Both the position numbers and the translations under genes were made by a program. Shown in pieces: positions 1-6,107 of a stretch of DNA of 37,189 nt. This DNA comes from a virus. The stretch's first letter is position 1. Each line of letters opens with the position of its first letter. The notes under the pieces were generated by a model. It had not been told where the DNA came from and ran no database searches. It worked only from the letters and a program-made list of their open reading frames with translations. The DNA lies in the IMG/VR virus record IMGVR_UViG_3300032282_003810, positions 1 through 37,189 of that record. One strand, given 5' to 3'.

Positions 1-59
1 AAATTAAGTCCTGGAGCACCAGTATCTCCTTTTAATCCTTTTGCAGCAAACTTAGCCAT
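1..59 (-). CDS. Collagen-like phage tail/fibre protein, N-terminus only
   Basis: Partial gene running off the left edge. It starts with ATG at 59, one base after the stop of the upstream gene. The 19 visible residues contain Gly-X-Y triplets (GLKGDTGAPGL), the collagen-like repeat common in phage tail fibres and fibre-associated proteins. A GGGAG Shine-Dalgarno-like sequence lies in the end of the upstream gene. The assignment to a tail protein is inference from the repeat and the neighbouring small virion-type proteins. Confidence 0.6.
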   Translation of the reverse strand, partial: MAKFAAKGLKGDTGAPGLN

Positions 60-60
60 A

Positions 61-339
61 TTAGGCTCCCTGCTCTAAACCAAATTTCAATATTGCAATT
101 TTACTTGCATTAATTGTTGAAAGAGCATAAAGAGCATCTGCTCCAGGAAGTTCTGCCGAAAAAACTTCTAAAGGATTAAGTTTAAAACCATAACTGTTAG
201 AAGTAACACCTTCTCCACCAAGATACACAATGGCTGTTTCATCAACATTTTGAATGGTTATGTCCATTCCTGAATGAATTCCATTTGGTGTAATTCTTGT
301 GGCTGAGGTAGTAAGTGATGCAAGTGCATGAGTTGTCAT
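61..339 (-). CDS. Small phage protein, probably virion/tail associated
   Basis: A 92-residue protein with no Cys and a beta-rich composition (IHSGMDITIQNVD, YLGGEGVTS, LPGADALYAL). It sits immediately upstream of the collagen-like gene, so the two are probably one transcript. I recall similar small proteins next to phage tail genes but cannot name a family. The start is supported by a -10 hexamer (346-351) six bases upstream. Confidence 0.65.
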   Translation of the reverse strand: MTTHALASLTTSATRITPNGIHSGMDITIQNVDETAIVYLGGEGVTSNSYGFKLNPLEVFSAELPGADALYALSTINASKIAILKFGLEQGA

Positions 340-351
340 AAAGAAATTATA
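340..351 (-). promoter_or_regulatory. Leaderless-type -10 box of the 61-339 gene
   Basis: Read on the minus strand, TATAAT ends exactly 6 nt before the ATG at 339, so transcription should begin at or next to the start codon. Confidence 0.6.
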
Positions 352-377
352 CCATTATTTTGAGTGGTATCACTATA

Positions 378-464
378 TTATTTATTAACTTTAAAAGTTT
401 TATTTTTAATTCTAATAACTGATGGTAATTCAGGTCTTGGTGATGTGACTTTAATAACTGCCAT
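378..464 (-). CDS. 28-residue hypothetical protein
   Basis: A tiny basic ORF (starts MAVIKVTSPRPELP, ends FKVNK) whose ATG overlaps the stop of the upstream 464-844 gene in a TAATG junction. That coupling is the main reason to believe it is real. No function is recognised. Its position between two probable virion genes suggests a structural or assembly accessory. Confidence 0.45.
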   Translation of the reverse strand: MAVIKVTSPRPELPSVIRIKNKTFKVNK

Positions 465-844
465 TATAATGTACCAGAGACATCCCCGATAACATGAATA
501 GTTCCAATAACTGGAGTCCATGTAGTATCGCCATCAATAATTATTTGTAAATCAAATATTAATTCAGCTACTGCTGTTTTATATCCAGTTCCCCAATATT
601 CTGTAATTGAAGCTGGAGCAGTAATGTCGACATATCCGCTATGGGGAACTACCTCAAGTTCATCAATAATATCACCTTTAGGATCATAGCTTGAAGCCTT
701 GTAATCCCAATCAGATGTATTAAAATAAGTAGTCTCATCATCTTCTAAGAATTCAATACGCAAAGGCGCAGTATCTCCTCTAACCACGTTCCACTTAATT
801 CTAACGGGATCAGCACCAAAAATCTCAGGACCACATGTACTCAT
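464..844 (-). CDS. Phage hypothetical protein, possibly baseplate/tail
   Basis: A 126-residue acidic protein starting MSTCGPEIFGADP. A longer in-frame start at 880 exists, but the -10 box at 852-857 lies between the two ATGs, which favours 844. The composition is beta-rich with alternating hydrophobic residues (WNVVRGDTAPLRIEFLEDD). I associate the 'RGDTxPLxVxF' opening with small phage tail-associated proteins, but this is a weak recollection. It is probably co-transcribed with the 28-residue ORF. Confidence 0.65.
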   Translation of the reverse strand: MSTCGPEIFGADPVRIKWNVVRGDTAPLRIEFLEDDETTYFNTSDWDYKASSYDPKGDIIDELEVVPHSGYVDITAPASITEYWGTGYKTAVAELIFDLQIIIDGDTTWTPVIGTIHVIGDVSGTL

Positions 845-857
845 AATCTTGATTATA
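845..857 (-). promoter_or_regulatory. Leaderless-type -10 box of the 464-844 gene
   Basis: TATAAT on the minus strand ends 7 nt before the ATG at 844. It selects the internal start over the upstream ATG at 880. Confidence 0.6.
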
Positions 858-861
858 CCAT

Positions 862-913
862 AAAAAATGACTAATACCAAGGTGGTGGGTATAAGACAAC
901 CAAGGTATTAGTC
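862..913 (-). terminator. Probable Rho-independent terminator
   Basis: The arms GACTAATACC (869-878) and GGTATTAGTC (904-913) form a 10-bp stem, extendable to about 15 bp with two mismatches. On the minus strand it is followed by a run of six T. It would end transcripts arriving from the 1132-1383 gene before the 464-844 promoter. The rest of the 914-1131 gap is AT-rich, with three GTTATAA repeats between about 962 and 1010 and no convincing ORF. Confidence 0.6.
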
Positions 914-1131
914 AATCTAAATTATATCATATCGGACATCATGTATATTAAAGTAACAAAACGTTATAATAATAGATAACAAAAAGTTATAAAGTAAATT
1001 GTTATAAGATTGTTATTTGTCAAGGTGTAAAAAATAAGAAATCAGGACTGTAATAGTGTATACTAAATATATATAAGAAAAAAGAACTATTTTTAAAGGT
1101 TTATATATAGAAGATATCTTATATATAGTAG

Positions 1132-1383
1132 TTATTTAGATTTTGCAATATAGTCTAAAAGTATATCGTACATATGGTCTAATTTTTTATTCATATCTGA
1201 TCTTTTTACATCAGCTTCGTTAATACGCTGTTCAAGTCTTGAAATTTGGTCTTTCATTGATGAGCCTGAATTGGGTTTAAGTTCGATGAGATAATGTTTT
1301 ACAAGAAATTTAATTCCAGCAGCCATTATACCGACTATGGTCAATACACTCAAAATTAATGCTGCCCAGTCTTGTACGCTCAT
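1132..1383 (-). CDS. Small membrane protein with coiled coil (holin-like or tail-associated)
   Basis: An 83-residue protein. Residues about 7-27 form one hydrophobic transmembrane helix (LILSVLTIVGIMAAGI). A basic segment and a polar heptad-rich coiled coil follow (about residues 43-75). This architecture is common in phage membrane proteins encoded among structural or lysis genes. A holin or antiholin role is possible but not shown. Start supported by a -10 box 7 nt upstream. Confidence 0.6.
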   Translation of the reverse strand: MSVQDWAALILSVLTIVGIMAAGIKFLVKHYLIELKPNSGSSMKDQISRLEQRINEADVKRSDMNKKLDHMYDILLDYIAKSK

Positions 1384-1396
1384 AAGTTTTATTATA
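1384..1396 (-). promoter_or_regulatory. Leaderless-type -10 box of the 1132-1383 gene
   Basis: Minus-strand TATAAT (1391-1396) lies 7 nt before the ATG at 1383. Confidence 0.55.
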
Positions 1397-1434
1397 CTAT
1401 TAATTTATTAAAATACGACGGGATATAAGTTCGC

Positions 1435-1519
1435 CCGATTTAAATTCGCCGAAATAGAGGATATACAAACCCCCTATAGACAATCTATGGGAGAAACTCC
1501 CAAACATGTCTTAAATCGG
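1435..1519 (+). ncRNA. Candidate structured element, copy 1 of 2
   Basis: CCGATTTAA (1435-1443) and TTAAATCGG (1511-1519) make a perfect 9-bp closing stem. Inside are a helix ATAG(A)GG/CCCTAT and a GGGAG-AAA-CTCCC hairpin. A core block (TTCGCCGAAATAGAGG, then ACAAACC and CCCTAT) recurs at 19012-19078 on the minus strand, where the closing stem has a different sequence. Both copies lie just upstream of a gene in the same orientation. It could be an ncRNA, a leader element or a structured DNA site. The strand is inferred from that shared orientation. Confidence 0.5.
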
Positions 1520-1538
1520 TTGCTATAGCCTTATACGC

Positions 1539-1550
1539 TATAATAGAAGT
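1539..1550 (+). promoter_or_regulatory. Leaderless-type -10 box of the 1551 gene
   Basis: TATAAT (1539-1544) is followed by exactly 6 nt and then the ATG. Confidence 0.6.
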
Positions 1551-1751
1551 ATGTCTGATGATGTAAAATTTAGTGATTTATTTGATCCTTTGCAACCAAG
1601 GAGTGATAGAGAACTAATTGAACATAGATTAGCAATTTGTAACGAATGTCCATTTTTTAATAAACGCCTGGTTAAGTGTAAACAATGTGGATGTTTTATG
1701 AAATTAAAATCAACTTTAAAACAAGCTAAGTGTCCGATTGGAAAATGGTAA
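1551..1751 (+). CDS. Zinc-ribbon protein, DUF6171-like
   Basis: A 66-residue protein with Cys pairs in the pattern CNECPFF-x7-CKQCGC followed by a late CPIGKW. Four or more Cys suggest a structural zinc site. The pattern matches small zinc-ribbon proteins (DUF6171-like) that I associate with tailed phages. It is first in a three-gene plus-strand unit with an oxygenase and a methyltransferase. Molecular role unknown. Confidence 0.7.
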   Translation: MSDDVKFSDLFDPLQPRSDRELIEHRLAICNECPFFNKRLVKCKQCGCFMKLKSTLKQAKCPIGKW

Positions 1752-1752
1752 T

Positions 1753-2340
1753 ATGAAAATTAATTTAATTTCTCCTGATCTATATGAGATAGAAGATTTT
1801 ATTACTATCGAGCAACAAAAAGAAGTTTTAGATTTTGCATCTAATATGGATGAAGAGTTATGGTGGTTATCTCCTGATGATGACTATAAAAATGGATTTT
1901 TCTATGGAAAACAATATAACGGTGAGAAGCCAGAAGTATTTAAAGAAATAGATAGTCAGATAAATAACTTATTTGAATCATTATTGTATGTAGGCTCAGT
2001 TGCGCTTCAGAGATATAGAGAAGGTGCTGCTATTCAAGAGCACAGGGATTATTGGCTAAAGGATGAGCCATATCACATCAGATACGGTATATGTCTATAC
2101 TATAATGACGATTATGCTGGAGGAGAACTTGAGTATTCAGAGTTAGGTATTATACATAAGCCTAAAGCTAGATCTTTAGTTATGCATGGTGGGAATATCC
2201 TGCATAAGTCATTAGCTGTTACTAATGATCTCCCCCGATATTTTTCAACATGCTTTGTAAGAGGATCAAAAGAAAGTCCAGTTCTTTTAAATAAAGAACT
2301 CTTTAGCGAAATAGAGGAACCAGATGGAACAACTTATTAA
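1753..2340 (+). CDS. 2OG-Fe(II) oxygenase
   Basis: A 195-residue protein starting MKINLISPD at the TAATATG junction with the previous gene. It carries the facial triad of 2-oxoglutarate/Fe(II) dioxygenases: H97-x-D99 (QEHRDYW), distal H151 (GNILHKSL) and the 2OG-anchoring R162 (LPRYFST). The fold resembles prolyl-4-hydroxylase-type phage oxygenases. The substrate cannot be read from sequence; protein hydroxylation or glycan modification are possibilities. The gene overlaps the next one by 17 bases. A second unrelated-looking member is at 34385-35008. Confidence 0.85.
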   Translation: MKINLISPDLYEIEDFITIEQQKEVLDFASNMDEELWWLSPDDDYKNGFFYGKQYNGEKPEVFKEIDSQINNLFESLLYVGSVALQRYREGAAIQEHRDYWLKDEPYHIRYGICLYYNDDYAGGELEYSELGIIHKPKARSLVMHGGNILHKSLAVTNDLPRYFSTCFVRGSKESPVLLNKELFSEIEEPDGTTY

Positions 2341-2974
2341 TAAAATTAATAATATGACTAGACCAGAACTTGAAATTCATATGAGACAAAAAAATGAAGC
2401 TATGAGATCTTCTGACTCATTTGCTTTAGATATCCTAGATTATAAAAAGAATGGATACTATGTAGAAATGGGATCAGCTGGTCCTATTAATGGTAATACA
2501 ACTTATAAGATGGAAAGTGAATATGATTGGATAGGTGTTGGTTTTGATTTAGATCAGAAAAATGTTGATGATTACAATGCCGTTCGCAAAAACCCTTGCT
2601 TAATGCAAGATGCTACTACATTTGATTATCTAAAATATTTTGAAGAAAATAACTTTCCAAAACAAATTGACTATCTTCAAATTGATATTGAATCTCCTAT
2701 GGATAAAGGTGGAAGACCTATTGCTCCTATTGGAACACCATTGAATGGTTTAATTGCCCTGCCATTATCACGATATCGCTTTACCGTCATATCTTTTGAA
2801 CATGAGTTTATGATCCATTATAAAAATGCTTCGCTACGTGATGCTCAAAGAGAAATTTTAAATAACCTTGGATATTCTTTAGTTGCAAAGCTAGGACATG
2901 AAGACTGGTGGGTTGATTCTACCGTTATTCCATATGAGGTTTATAAATATTATGGAAAGTATGAATCACCTTAA
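2324..2974 (+). CDS. FkbM-like SAM-dependent methyltransferase
   Basis: A 216-residue protein. The glycine-rich motif I region (YYVEMGSAGPINGNTTY, from about residue 45) and the later acidic strand LQIDIES fit FkbM-family Rossmann methyltransferases, which often O-methylate glycans. It has a paralogue at 22090-22758 sharing the layout: VE-x-G, YxxE, GVG, D-strand, RYRF, EDWW-DS. An alternative start is ATG at 2354. It ends tail-to-tail with a small minus-strand ORF. Confidence 0.8.
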   Translation: MEQLINKINNMTRPELEIHMRQKNEAMRSSDSFALDILDYKKNGYYVEMGSAGPINGNTTYKMESEYDWIGVGFDLDQKNVDDYNAVRKNPCLMQDATTFDYLKYFEENNFPKQIDYLQIDIESPMDKGGRPIAPIGTPLNGLIALPLSRYRFTVISFEHEFMIHYKNASLRDAQREILNNLGYSLVAKLGHEDWWVDSTVIPYEVYKYYGKYESP

Positions 2975-3108
2975 GCGTCAGTAGGTCTTCCTAGATCTCC
3001 CCAAAAAATTTCTCTACCCATAGCATCTGTAACTTGCATAAGTTTAGATTCACACTCTGCACAAACAGTTTCTGAAAATAATTTTGCTGTTAGGTTAGGA
3101 TAATCCAT
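2971..3108 (-). CDS. 45-residue hypothetical protein with CxxC
   Basis: A small ORF starting MDYPNLTAKLF with a CAEC motif near the middle. It ends convergently with the methyltransferase gene, the two stops overlapping by two bases. It is believable because a TATAAT lies exactly 6 nt before its ATG, the architecture seen at many genes here. Only one CxxC is present, so a zinc site would need a partner. Confidence 0.55.
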   Translation of the reverse strand: MDYPNLTAKLFSETVCAECESKLMQVTDAMGREIFWGDLGRPTDA

Positions 3109-3120
3109 GTTTTCATTATA
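3109..3120 (-). promoter_or_regulatory. Leaderless-type -10 box of the 2971-3108 gene
   Basis: Minus-strand TATAAT (3115-3120) is followed by 6 nt and the ATG at 3108. Confidence 0.55.
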
Positions 3121-3190
3121 CACCAAAATCTGAAAAATTTTAAAAATTGAGTTTACCTAAAATCTGAATATTTTGTCTAGATGTATGATA

Positions 3191-3277
3191 CGTGTTATAA
3201 AATAAACAACACGCAAACAATAGTGTGCCCATAATTTGGTTAAATATTTATAGTAATAGGTACTAAATGTTTTAGTA
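3191..3277. repeat. Two short inverted repeats between genes
   Basis: CGTGTT/AACACG (3191-3196 with 3208-3213) and TACTAAA/TTTAGTA (3261-3267 with 3271-3277) could form hairpins downstream of the minus-strand gene ending at 3288. No strong T-run follows, so a terminator role is only possible. The rest of 3121-3287 is AT-rich without an ORF. Confidence 0.35.
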
Positions 3278-3287
3278 TGGTAGGCGG

Positions 3288-3476
3288 TTAAATTTTTTTA
3301 GCCTTGCCCTGTATCCACCCCGAATGGATTCCAGCAAGAGGGGCATCAATATTAACTGCTGTGCCCAATGGTAATGTATCACTAAATAATTCTATAAACT
3401 GTAATAGATTTTCTTTAGTTTCAAATTTCATTCCCTTAGTAGATCCGCTTACTGTAGTTAGTTTTGCGTTTATCAT
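3288..3476 (-). CDS. Hypothetical protein
   Basis: A 62-residue ORF starting MINAKLTTVSGS directly after the TAA of the upstream gene, with no gap, so it is probably translationally coupled. No cysteines or membrane segment and no family recognised. It is the last of three small minus-strand genes read from the TGTCAG-type promoter at 3823-3844. Confidence 0.6.
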   Translation of the reverse strand: MINAKLTTVSGSTKGMKFETKENLLQFIELFSDTLPLGTAVNIDAPLAGIHSGWIQGKAKKI

Positions 3477-3653
3477 TTATTCACACTCTCCGCAAGGGCA
3501 TTGAGGAAATTCTACCTTTTGCTTAATTCGATTAGCCATACGCTCAACCTTCATATATGTATCGGCTGAAGCACCTCTAAAGGATACTACCTGTCCATTG
3601 GCTATCATATGGGCAGCCTTAGAAATCTTTTGTTCTAATGTCAATGTATTCAT
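3477..3653 (-). CDS. Hypothetical protein with C-terminal CPCGEC
   Basis: A 58-residue ORF. I prefer MNTLTLEQKI (ATG at 3653) over an upstream in-frame start because it follows the preceding stop by only two bases. Helical N-terminal half, basic middle, and a C-terminal Cys cluster (CPCGECE) that could bind a metal. No function recognised. Confidence 0.6.
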   Translation of the reverse strand: MNTLTLEQKISKAAHMIANGQVVSFRGASADTYMKVERMANRIKQKVEFPQCPCGECE

Positions 3654-3655
3654 AA

Positions 3656-3772
3656 TTAGGCTCCAAGCGTAAAGCATAGAATAACTGCTACTGCTAAGCC
3701 TATAAAGGCACCTATAGGAGCATAGTCTGCGTTCTCGTCTAACCAGTCAATTAGTGCTGTAAATGGGTTCAT
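3656..3772 (-). CDS. 38-residue single-pass membrane protein
   Basis: Starts MNPFTALIDWLDENAD and continues into a hydrophobic helix (IGAFIGLAVAVILCFTLG) reaching the C-terminus. A GAAAGG ribosome-binding site lies 8-9 bases upstream of the ATG. First gene of the small minus-strand operon. Role unknown; the size and topology resemble phage-encoded membrane peptides. Confidence 0.6.
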   Translation of the reverse strand: MNPFTALIDWLDENADYAPIGAFIGLAVAVILCFTLGA

Positions 3773-3822
3773 TTTTATTTACCTTTCGTTTAGTAGTTAT
3801 ATTTTAACTATCTAATACTGGA

Positions 3823-3844
3823 AGTATAGCAGATAGTACTGACA
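3823..3844 (-). promoter_or_regulatory. TGTCAG-N10-TATACT promoter
   Basis: On the minus strand TGTCAG (3844-3839) is followed by 10 nt and TATACT (3828-3823) with a TGC extended -10. It drives the 3288-3772 operon. Confidence 0.65.
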
Positions 3845-3882
3845 AAATCAAGCCGACACGCCGTACAAATCCCCCTTTTCTA

Positions 3883-3898
3883 TGTGATATACACCACA
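3883..3898. promoter_or_regulatory. CRP/GlxR-like half-conserved palindrome
   Basis: TGTGA-TATACA-CCACA; one mismatch to TGTGA-N6-TCACA. Its centre is about 74 bp upstream of the predicted minus-strand start. Confidence 0.45.
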
Positions 3899-3915
3899 GG
3901 CGCCCTAGGAAAAAG

Positions 3916-3924
3916 TTATCCACA
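3916..3924 (+). promoter_or_regulatory. DnaA box TTATCCACA
   Basis: Exact match to the consensus DnaA box in intergenic DNA. Confidence 0.6.
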
Positions 3925-3940
3925 GGGTGAGTTAAGAGGG

Positions 3941-3949
3941 TGTGGATAA
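3941..3949 (-). promoter_or_regulatory. DnaA box, inverted
   Basis: TGTGGATAA, the reverse complement of TTATCCACA, 17 nt from the forward box at 3916. Confidence 0.6.
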
Positions 3950-4021
3950 ACCCTGTCAAATTGACACGCCCGTATAATTATAACAATTGTATAACGATTT
4001 ATATATGTGATGTATAACACT

Positions 4022-4037
4022 TGTGAGGTATATCACA
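4022..4037. promoter_or_regulatory. CRP/GlxR-like operator, perfect
   Basis: TGTGA-GGTATA-TCACA, a full match to the CRP-family palindrome, about 70 bp upstream of the predicted start from the 4071-4092 promoter. Confidence 0.6.
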
Positions 4038-4070
4038 ATGTCCGTTTTATTCTATTTGTACCCCTCAATT

Positions 4071-4092
4071 TGTCAGACCCCTGTGTTAGACT
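4071..4092 (+). promoter_or_regulatory. TGTCAG-N10-TAGACT promoter
   Basis: TGTCAG, 10 nt, TAGACT with TGT extended -10. It precedes the 4127 gene, which has an AAAGGTGG ribosome-binding site. An alternative reading is TTGTCA-N17-TACAGT. Confidence 0.6.
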
Positions 4093-4126
4093 TACAGTAT
4101 AAAGAAATTAAAGAAAGGTGGTCAAA

Positions 4127-4309
4127 ATGACTACATTAGAAAAAATGACAGTATGCCTTGAGCATAACCCTATGAAATCCGCTATCTCAGAGGTAGCAGA
4201 TACAGAATATACTTTCTGCCAAAATTGTGAGCAGAATATTGAGCGTTGGTATAACGATACCGACCCTGAGCGTCTACCTATGTGGACAGATTGGAAGGTA
4301 TCTCAATGA
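4127..4309 (+). CDS. Small Cys-containing hypothetical protein
   Basis: A 60-residue ORF starting MTTLEKMTVCLEHNPMK. A GTG nine bases upstream lies inside the AAAGGTGG ribosome-binding site and is unlikely to be used. It contains C-x-E-H near the N-terminus and CQNCEQN in the middle, a possible zinc ribbon. The next gene overlaps its stop in an ATGA junction. Function unknown. Confidence 0.65.
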   Translation: MTTLEKMTVCLEHNPMKSAISEVADTEYTFCQNCEQNIERWYNDTDPERLPMWTDWKVSQ

Positions 4310-4506
4310 TAGCCCTCTCTCATAATCTATCTAAGTGCCTGTCTTGTAATTGGACAGGCGACGCTTGGGATAACTTCTGCTCAGTAGATAAATCTCACCC
4401 TACCGTTGAGGCTTGGGCTTGGTTAAACAAACCGAGTGAGGACTATCACACTTGGTTTTATACTTATTCGTCTGATTTGTCAGACCCCTCTGCTAAACTT
4501 GCTTAA
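4306..4506 (+). CDS. Small Trp-rich hypothetical protein
   Basis: A 66-residue ORF starting MIALSHNLSKCLSCNW, coupled to the previous gene by ATGA with a GGAAGG sequence upstream. One CxxC and several Trp (AWAWLNKP). A TGTCAG-type promoter for the next gene lies within its last 30 bases. No function recognised. Confidence 0.6.
   Translation: MIALSHNLSKCLSCNWTGDAWDNFCSVDKSHPTVEAWAWLNKPSEDYHTWFYTYSSDLSDPSAKLA
4478..4499 (+). promoter_or_regulatory. TGTCAG-N10-TAAACT promoter, intragenic
   Basis: TGTCAG, 10 nt, TAAACT with TGC extended -10, inside the end of the preceding gene and upstream of the 4532 ATG. Confidence 0.55.
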
Positions 4507-4531
4507 TAACAACAAGAAAGGTGGTCATAAT

Positions 4532-4711
4532 ATGACTATACTAAAAACACAAGAGGTTATAGATAACGCCCTGTTATCCGTATCAGAGCCTCATCTATAC
4601 CGCCGTGCTACTACCGCACTTGTCGCTTGCTTAATTTGTGATAATAATTTTTTAGAGGTATTTGCTAAAGATAAGCATTTCACTAAGTTCACCTGTGAGG
4701 AGTGTAAGTAA
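4532..4711 (+). CDS. Small zinc-ribbon-like protein
   Basis: A 59-residue ORF starting MTILKTQEVIDNALL with an AAAGGTGG ribosome-binding site, nearly identical to that of the 4127 gene. C-x2-C pairs (CLIC and CEEC) separated by about 20 residues could bind zinc. It ends in a TAATG junction with the next gene. Confidence 0.65.
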   Translation: MTILKTQEVIDNALLSVSEPHLYRRATTALVACLICDNNFLEVFAKDKHFTKFTCEECK

Positions 4712-4857
4712 TGGATAAATATGACAAAAGACAATTAGCCTATGATTTAGCAAAAGAAAAATATGGCATACACGCTCACTCTGCCCTATGGGGTAGTGCT
4801 GCTGTATTGCTTACCGAAAAAGATTTAGATACCGTCATCAGAGTAATGGAGAAATAA
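4711..4857 (+). CDS. 48-residue hypothetical protein
   Basis: Starts MDKYDKRQLAYDLAKEK at a TAATG overlap. Mostly helical and charged, ending DTVIRVMEK. No family recognised. Coupling and uninterrupted phasing with both neighbours support it. Confidence 0.55.
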   Translation: MDKYDKRQLAYDLAKEKYGIHAHSALWGSAAVLLTEKDLDTVIRVMEK

Positions 4858-4859
4858 AA

Positions 4860-5036
4860 ATGATAACACTTACACTTACATCTTATAATGGCAATACTAA
4901 AAAAATGCCTTTCATAACTGAGTCAAAATTGCGTGAGTTTATTTCTGCGCTACCTTCACAATTAAATAAAAGCACATCCTTAAAAGTAGAGTGCGATTTA
5001 TTAGCAATTAACGGAACTATTAGAGGAGAAAAATAA
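4860..5036 (+). CDS. 58-residue hypothetical protein
   Basis: Starts MITLTLTSYNGNTKKM two bases after the preceding stop and ends in a TAATG overlap with the next gene. A GAGGAG sequence near its end provides the next gene's ribosome-binding site. No recognised domain. Confidence 0.55.
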   Translation: MITLTLTSYNGNTKKMPFITESKLREFISALPSQLNKSTSLKVECDLLAINGTIRGEK

Positions 5037-5227
5037 TGTTAGATTTTGATGTTGCTTTTGAAATTAAAACTTGGTTTGATGATATGCTTGACGAATCGTA
5101 CAAGCCTTTTGTAATTGGTAATTTATCTTTTACCGCTTCACAGATTTTGCGAGAGTGCGATCCTGTTGCTTATCACCAATCGCTTTTAGATTTTGAAGAC
5201 GCTATTAGAGAAAATGAAGAGGTGTGA
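5036..5227 (+). CDS. Acidic hypothetical protein
   Basis: A 63-residue acidic ORF (MLDFDVAFEIKTWFDD, ending ENEEV) preceded by GAGGAG. Helical with aromatic residues. No family recognised; part of the 4127-5333 run of coupled mini-genes. Confidence 0.6.
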   Translation: MLDFDVAFEIKTWFDDMLDESYKPFVIGNLSFTASQILRECDPVAYHQSLLDFEDAIRENEEV

Positions 5228-5228
5228 T

Positions 5229-5333
5229 GTGAATAATTTTTATCAAACTTTTTTTGTAAGTGGTAACGCACTTTTCTTTTTTTCTTTTAGCTGTTTATTT
5301 TATGGCTTCTATTTATTCGTGAAAGGCGAATAA
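5229..5333 (+). CDS. 34-residue membrane peptide (GTG start)
   Basis: GTG one base after the preceding stop. Phe-rich and almost entirely hydrophobic (ALFFFSFSCLFYGFYLF) with a charged tail VKGE. A single-pass membrane peptide is predicted. The GTG start and small size make it tentative. Confidence 0.4.
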   Translation: MNNFYQTFFVSGNALFFFSFSCLFYGFYLFVKGE

Positions 5334-5352
5334 TTTTTCCTAGGGGAAAAAG

Positions 5353-5361
5353 TTATCCACA
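5353..5361 (+). promoter_or_regulatory. DnaA box TTATCCACA
   Basis: Exact consensus DnaA box, 16 nt before a CRP-like palindrome. Confidence 0.6.
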
Positions 5362-5377
5362 GGCTGTGTATAAATAA

Positions 5378-5393
5378 TGTGAGATTAATCACC
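5378..5393. promoter_or_regulatory. CRP/GlxR-like operator
   Basis: TGTGA-GATTAA-TCACC, one mismatch. Its centre is about 64 bp upstream of the start predicted from the 5415-5443 promoter. Confidence 0.55.
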
Positions 5394-5414
5394 TACGACA
5401 CGCCGTGTTATAAC

Positions 5415-5443
5415 TTGACTTTTTGACATTTTTTTGATAAGAT
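5415..5443 (+). promoter_or_regulatory. Sigma70-like promoter TTGACT-N17-TAAGAT
   Basis: Good -35 and -10 with a 17-bp spacer. No start codon lies at the usual 6-nt spacing; the transcript would lead into the 5594 gene or be a short RNA. Confidence 0.5.
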
Positions 5444-5480
5444 TCTCTTATACAATTAAATAAAAAACAATTTAGCCAAT

Positions 5481-5531
5481 GAGCCTAAGCAAATAAATGT
5501 GATGAGTATCACAGTGAGCCTTAGCAAATAA
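5481..5531. repeat. Direct repeats flanking a CRP-like site
   Basis: GAGCCTAAGCAAATAA (5481-5496) and GAGCCTTAGCAAATAA (5516-5531) differ at one base and bracket the palindrome at 5498-5513. Confidence 0.6.
5498..5513. promoter_or_regulatory. CRP/GlxR-like operator, perfect
   Basis: TGTGA-TGAGTA-TCACA, centred about 64 bp upstream of the start predicted from the 5542-5563 promoter. Confidence 0.6.
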
Positions 5532-5541
5532 GTGGTAAAAA

Positions 5542-5563
5542 TGTCAGTGCCCCCTAATATAAT
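5542..5563 (+). promoter_or_regulatory. TGTCAG-N10-TATAAT promoter
   Basis: TGTCAG (5542-5547), 10 nt, consensus TATAAT (5558-5563). The next gene starts at 5594 with an AAAGG ribosome-binding site. Confidence 0.65.
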
Positions 5564-5593
5564 TATTTTATAAACGAAACGAAAGGTCAAAAA

Positions 5594-5746
5594 ATGACAC
5601 TTGATGAATATAAGCAAATGGTGGAAGCGCAACGCCTATCCTCTTTAGGTATAGGCTTAGAAGCCCTACTGAAATCTAAAGCAATACAAGAAAAAATGTC
5701 AGTGCCATCTGATACAGTTAAAGAATTAAAGAAAGGTGACAACTAA
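5594..5746 (+). CDS. 50-residue hypothetical protein
   Basis: Starts MTLDEYKQMVEAQRL behind a GAAAGG ribosome-binding site and ends in a TAATG junction. Helical and charged. A second TGTCAG-type promoter is embedded in its 3' third. No function recognised. Confidence 0.6.
   Translation: MTLDEYKQMVEAQRLSSLGIGLEALLKSKAIQEKMSVPSDTVKELKKGDN
5697..5718 (+). promoter_or_regulatory. TGTCAG-N10-TACAGT promoter, intragenic
   Basis: TGTCAG, 10 nt, TACAGT with TGA before the -10, inside the 5594 gene and upstream of the 5746 ATG. Confidence 0.45.
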
Positions 5747-5946
5747 TGTCAGCAAATATATATACAATAGAGGACTTGCTAATCGGCAAGACCTATCGCT
5801 CACGCACCCTAACAGGTGAAATCATCTCAGCACAGATACACCCTAAAGCCGTATGGTATGAAGGCGCAGAGTCTTACTTAGTAGAGGTTCGCAATTCTAA
5901 TGGCGGTTACTCTCACCGTACTTTAGCCGTAAAGGTAGGTAACTAA
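5746..5946 (+). CDS. Small beta-rich hypothetical protein
   Basis: A 66-residue ORF (MSANIYTIEDLLIGKTYRS, ending LAVKVGN) coupled by TAATG on both sides, with a GAAAGGTG ribosome-binding site. The composition suggests a small beta-barrel or SH3-like fold. No named family. Confidence 0.65.
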   Translation: MSANIYTIEDLLIGKTYRSRTLTGEIISAQIHPKAVWYEGAESYLVEVRNSNGGYSHRTLAVKVGN

Positions 5947-6089
5947 TGATTAACTCAGTTTTAACTATCCCCTGCGATGAGTGCGACTCAACAGGTTTAA
6001 TATTTTTCGGAAACGGAAACGATTTCGATGTCGAAATTTGCCAATGCGATTTTGGTATTGAGCAAGACCTAACTCAATTTAATAACTAA
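5946..6089 (+). CDS. 47-residue Cys-rich protein
   Basis: Starts MINSVLTIPCDECDSTG and has a second pair CQCDFG, spaced like a zinc knuckle. TAATG-coupled to the previous gene. Function unknown. Confidence 0.6.
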   Translation: MINSVLTIPCDECDSTGLIFFGNGNDFDVEICQCDFGIEQDLTQFNN

Positions 6090-6107
6090 AGAATAGGAAA
6101 TAAATAA

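Larger units (their letters stand above)
3773..4126. other. Divergent regulatory region without genes
   Basis: This 354-bp gap separates the minus operon from the start of the large plus-strand accessory region. It holds TGTCAG-type promoters facing both ways, two CRP-like palindromes, two DnaA boxes in inverted orientation, two GACACGC motifs (3854-3861, 3962-3969) and a CCTAG motif near 3905. No ORF is evident. Confidence 0.7.

Noticed and set aside
464-880. Longer start for the 464-844 gene (ATG at 880)
   Set aside because: The -10 box at 852-857 lies between the two starts, and the extra 12 residues look like translated promoter sequence.
3191-3277. CRISPR array or long repeat cluster
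   Set aside because: Only two unrelated short inverted repeats; no regularly spaced direct repeats anywhere in the window fit a CRISPR array.
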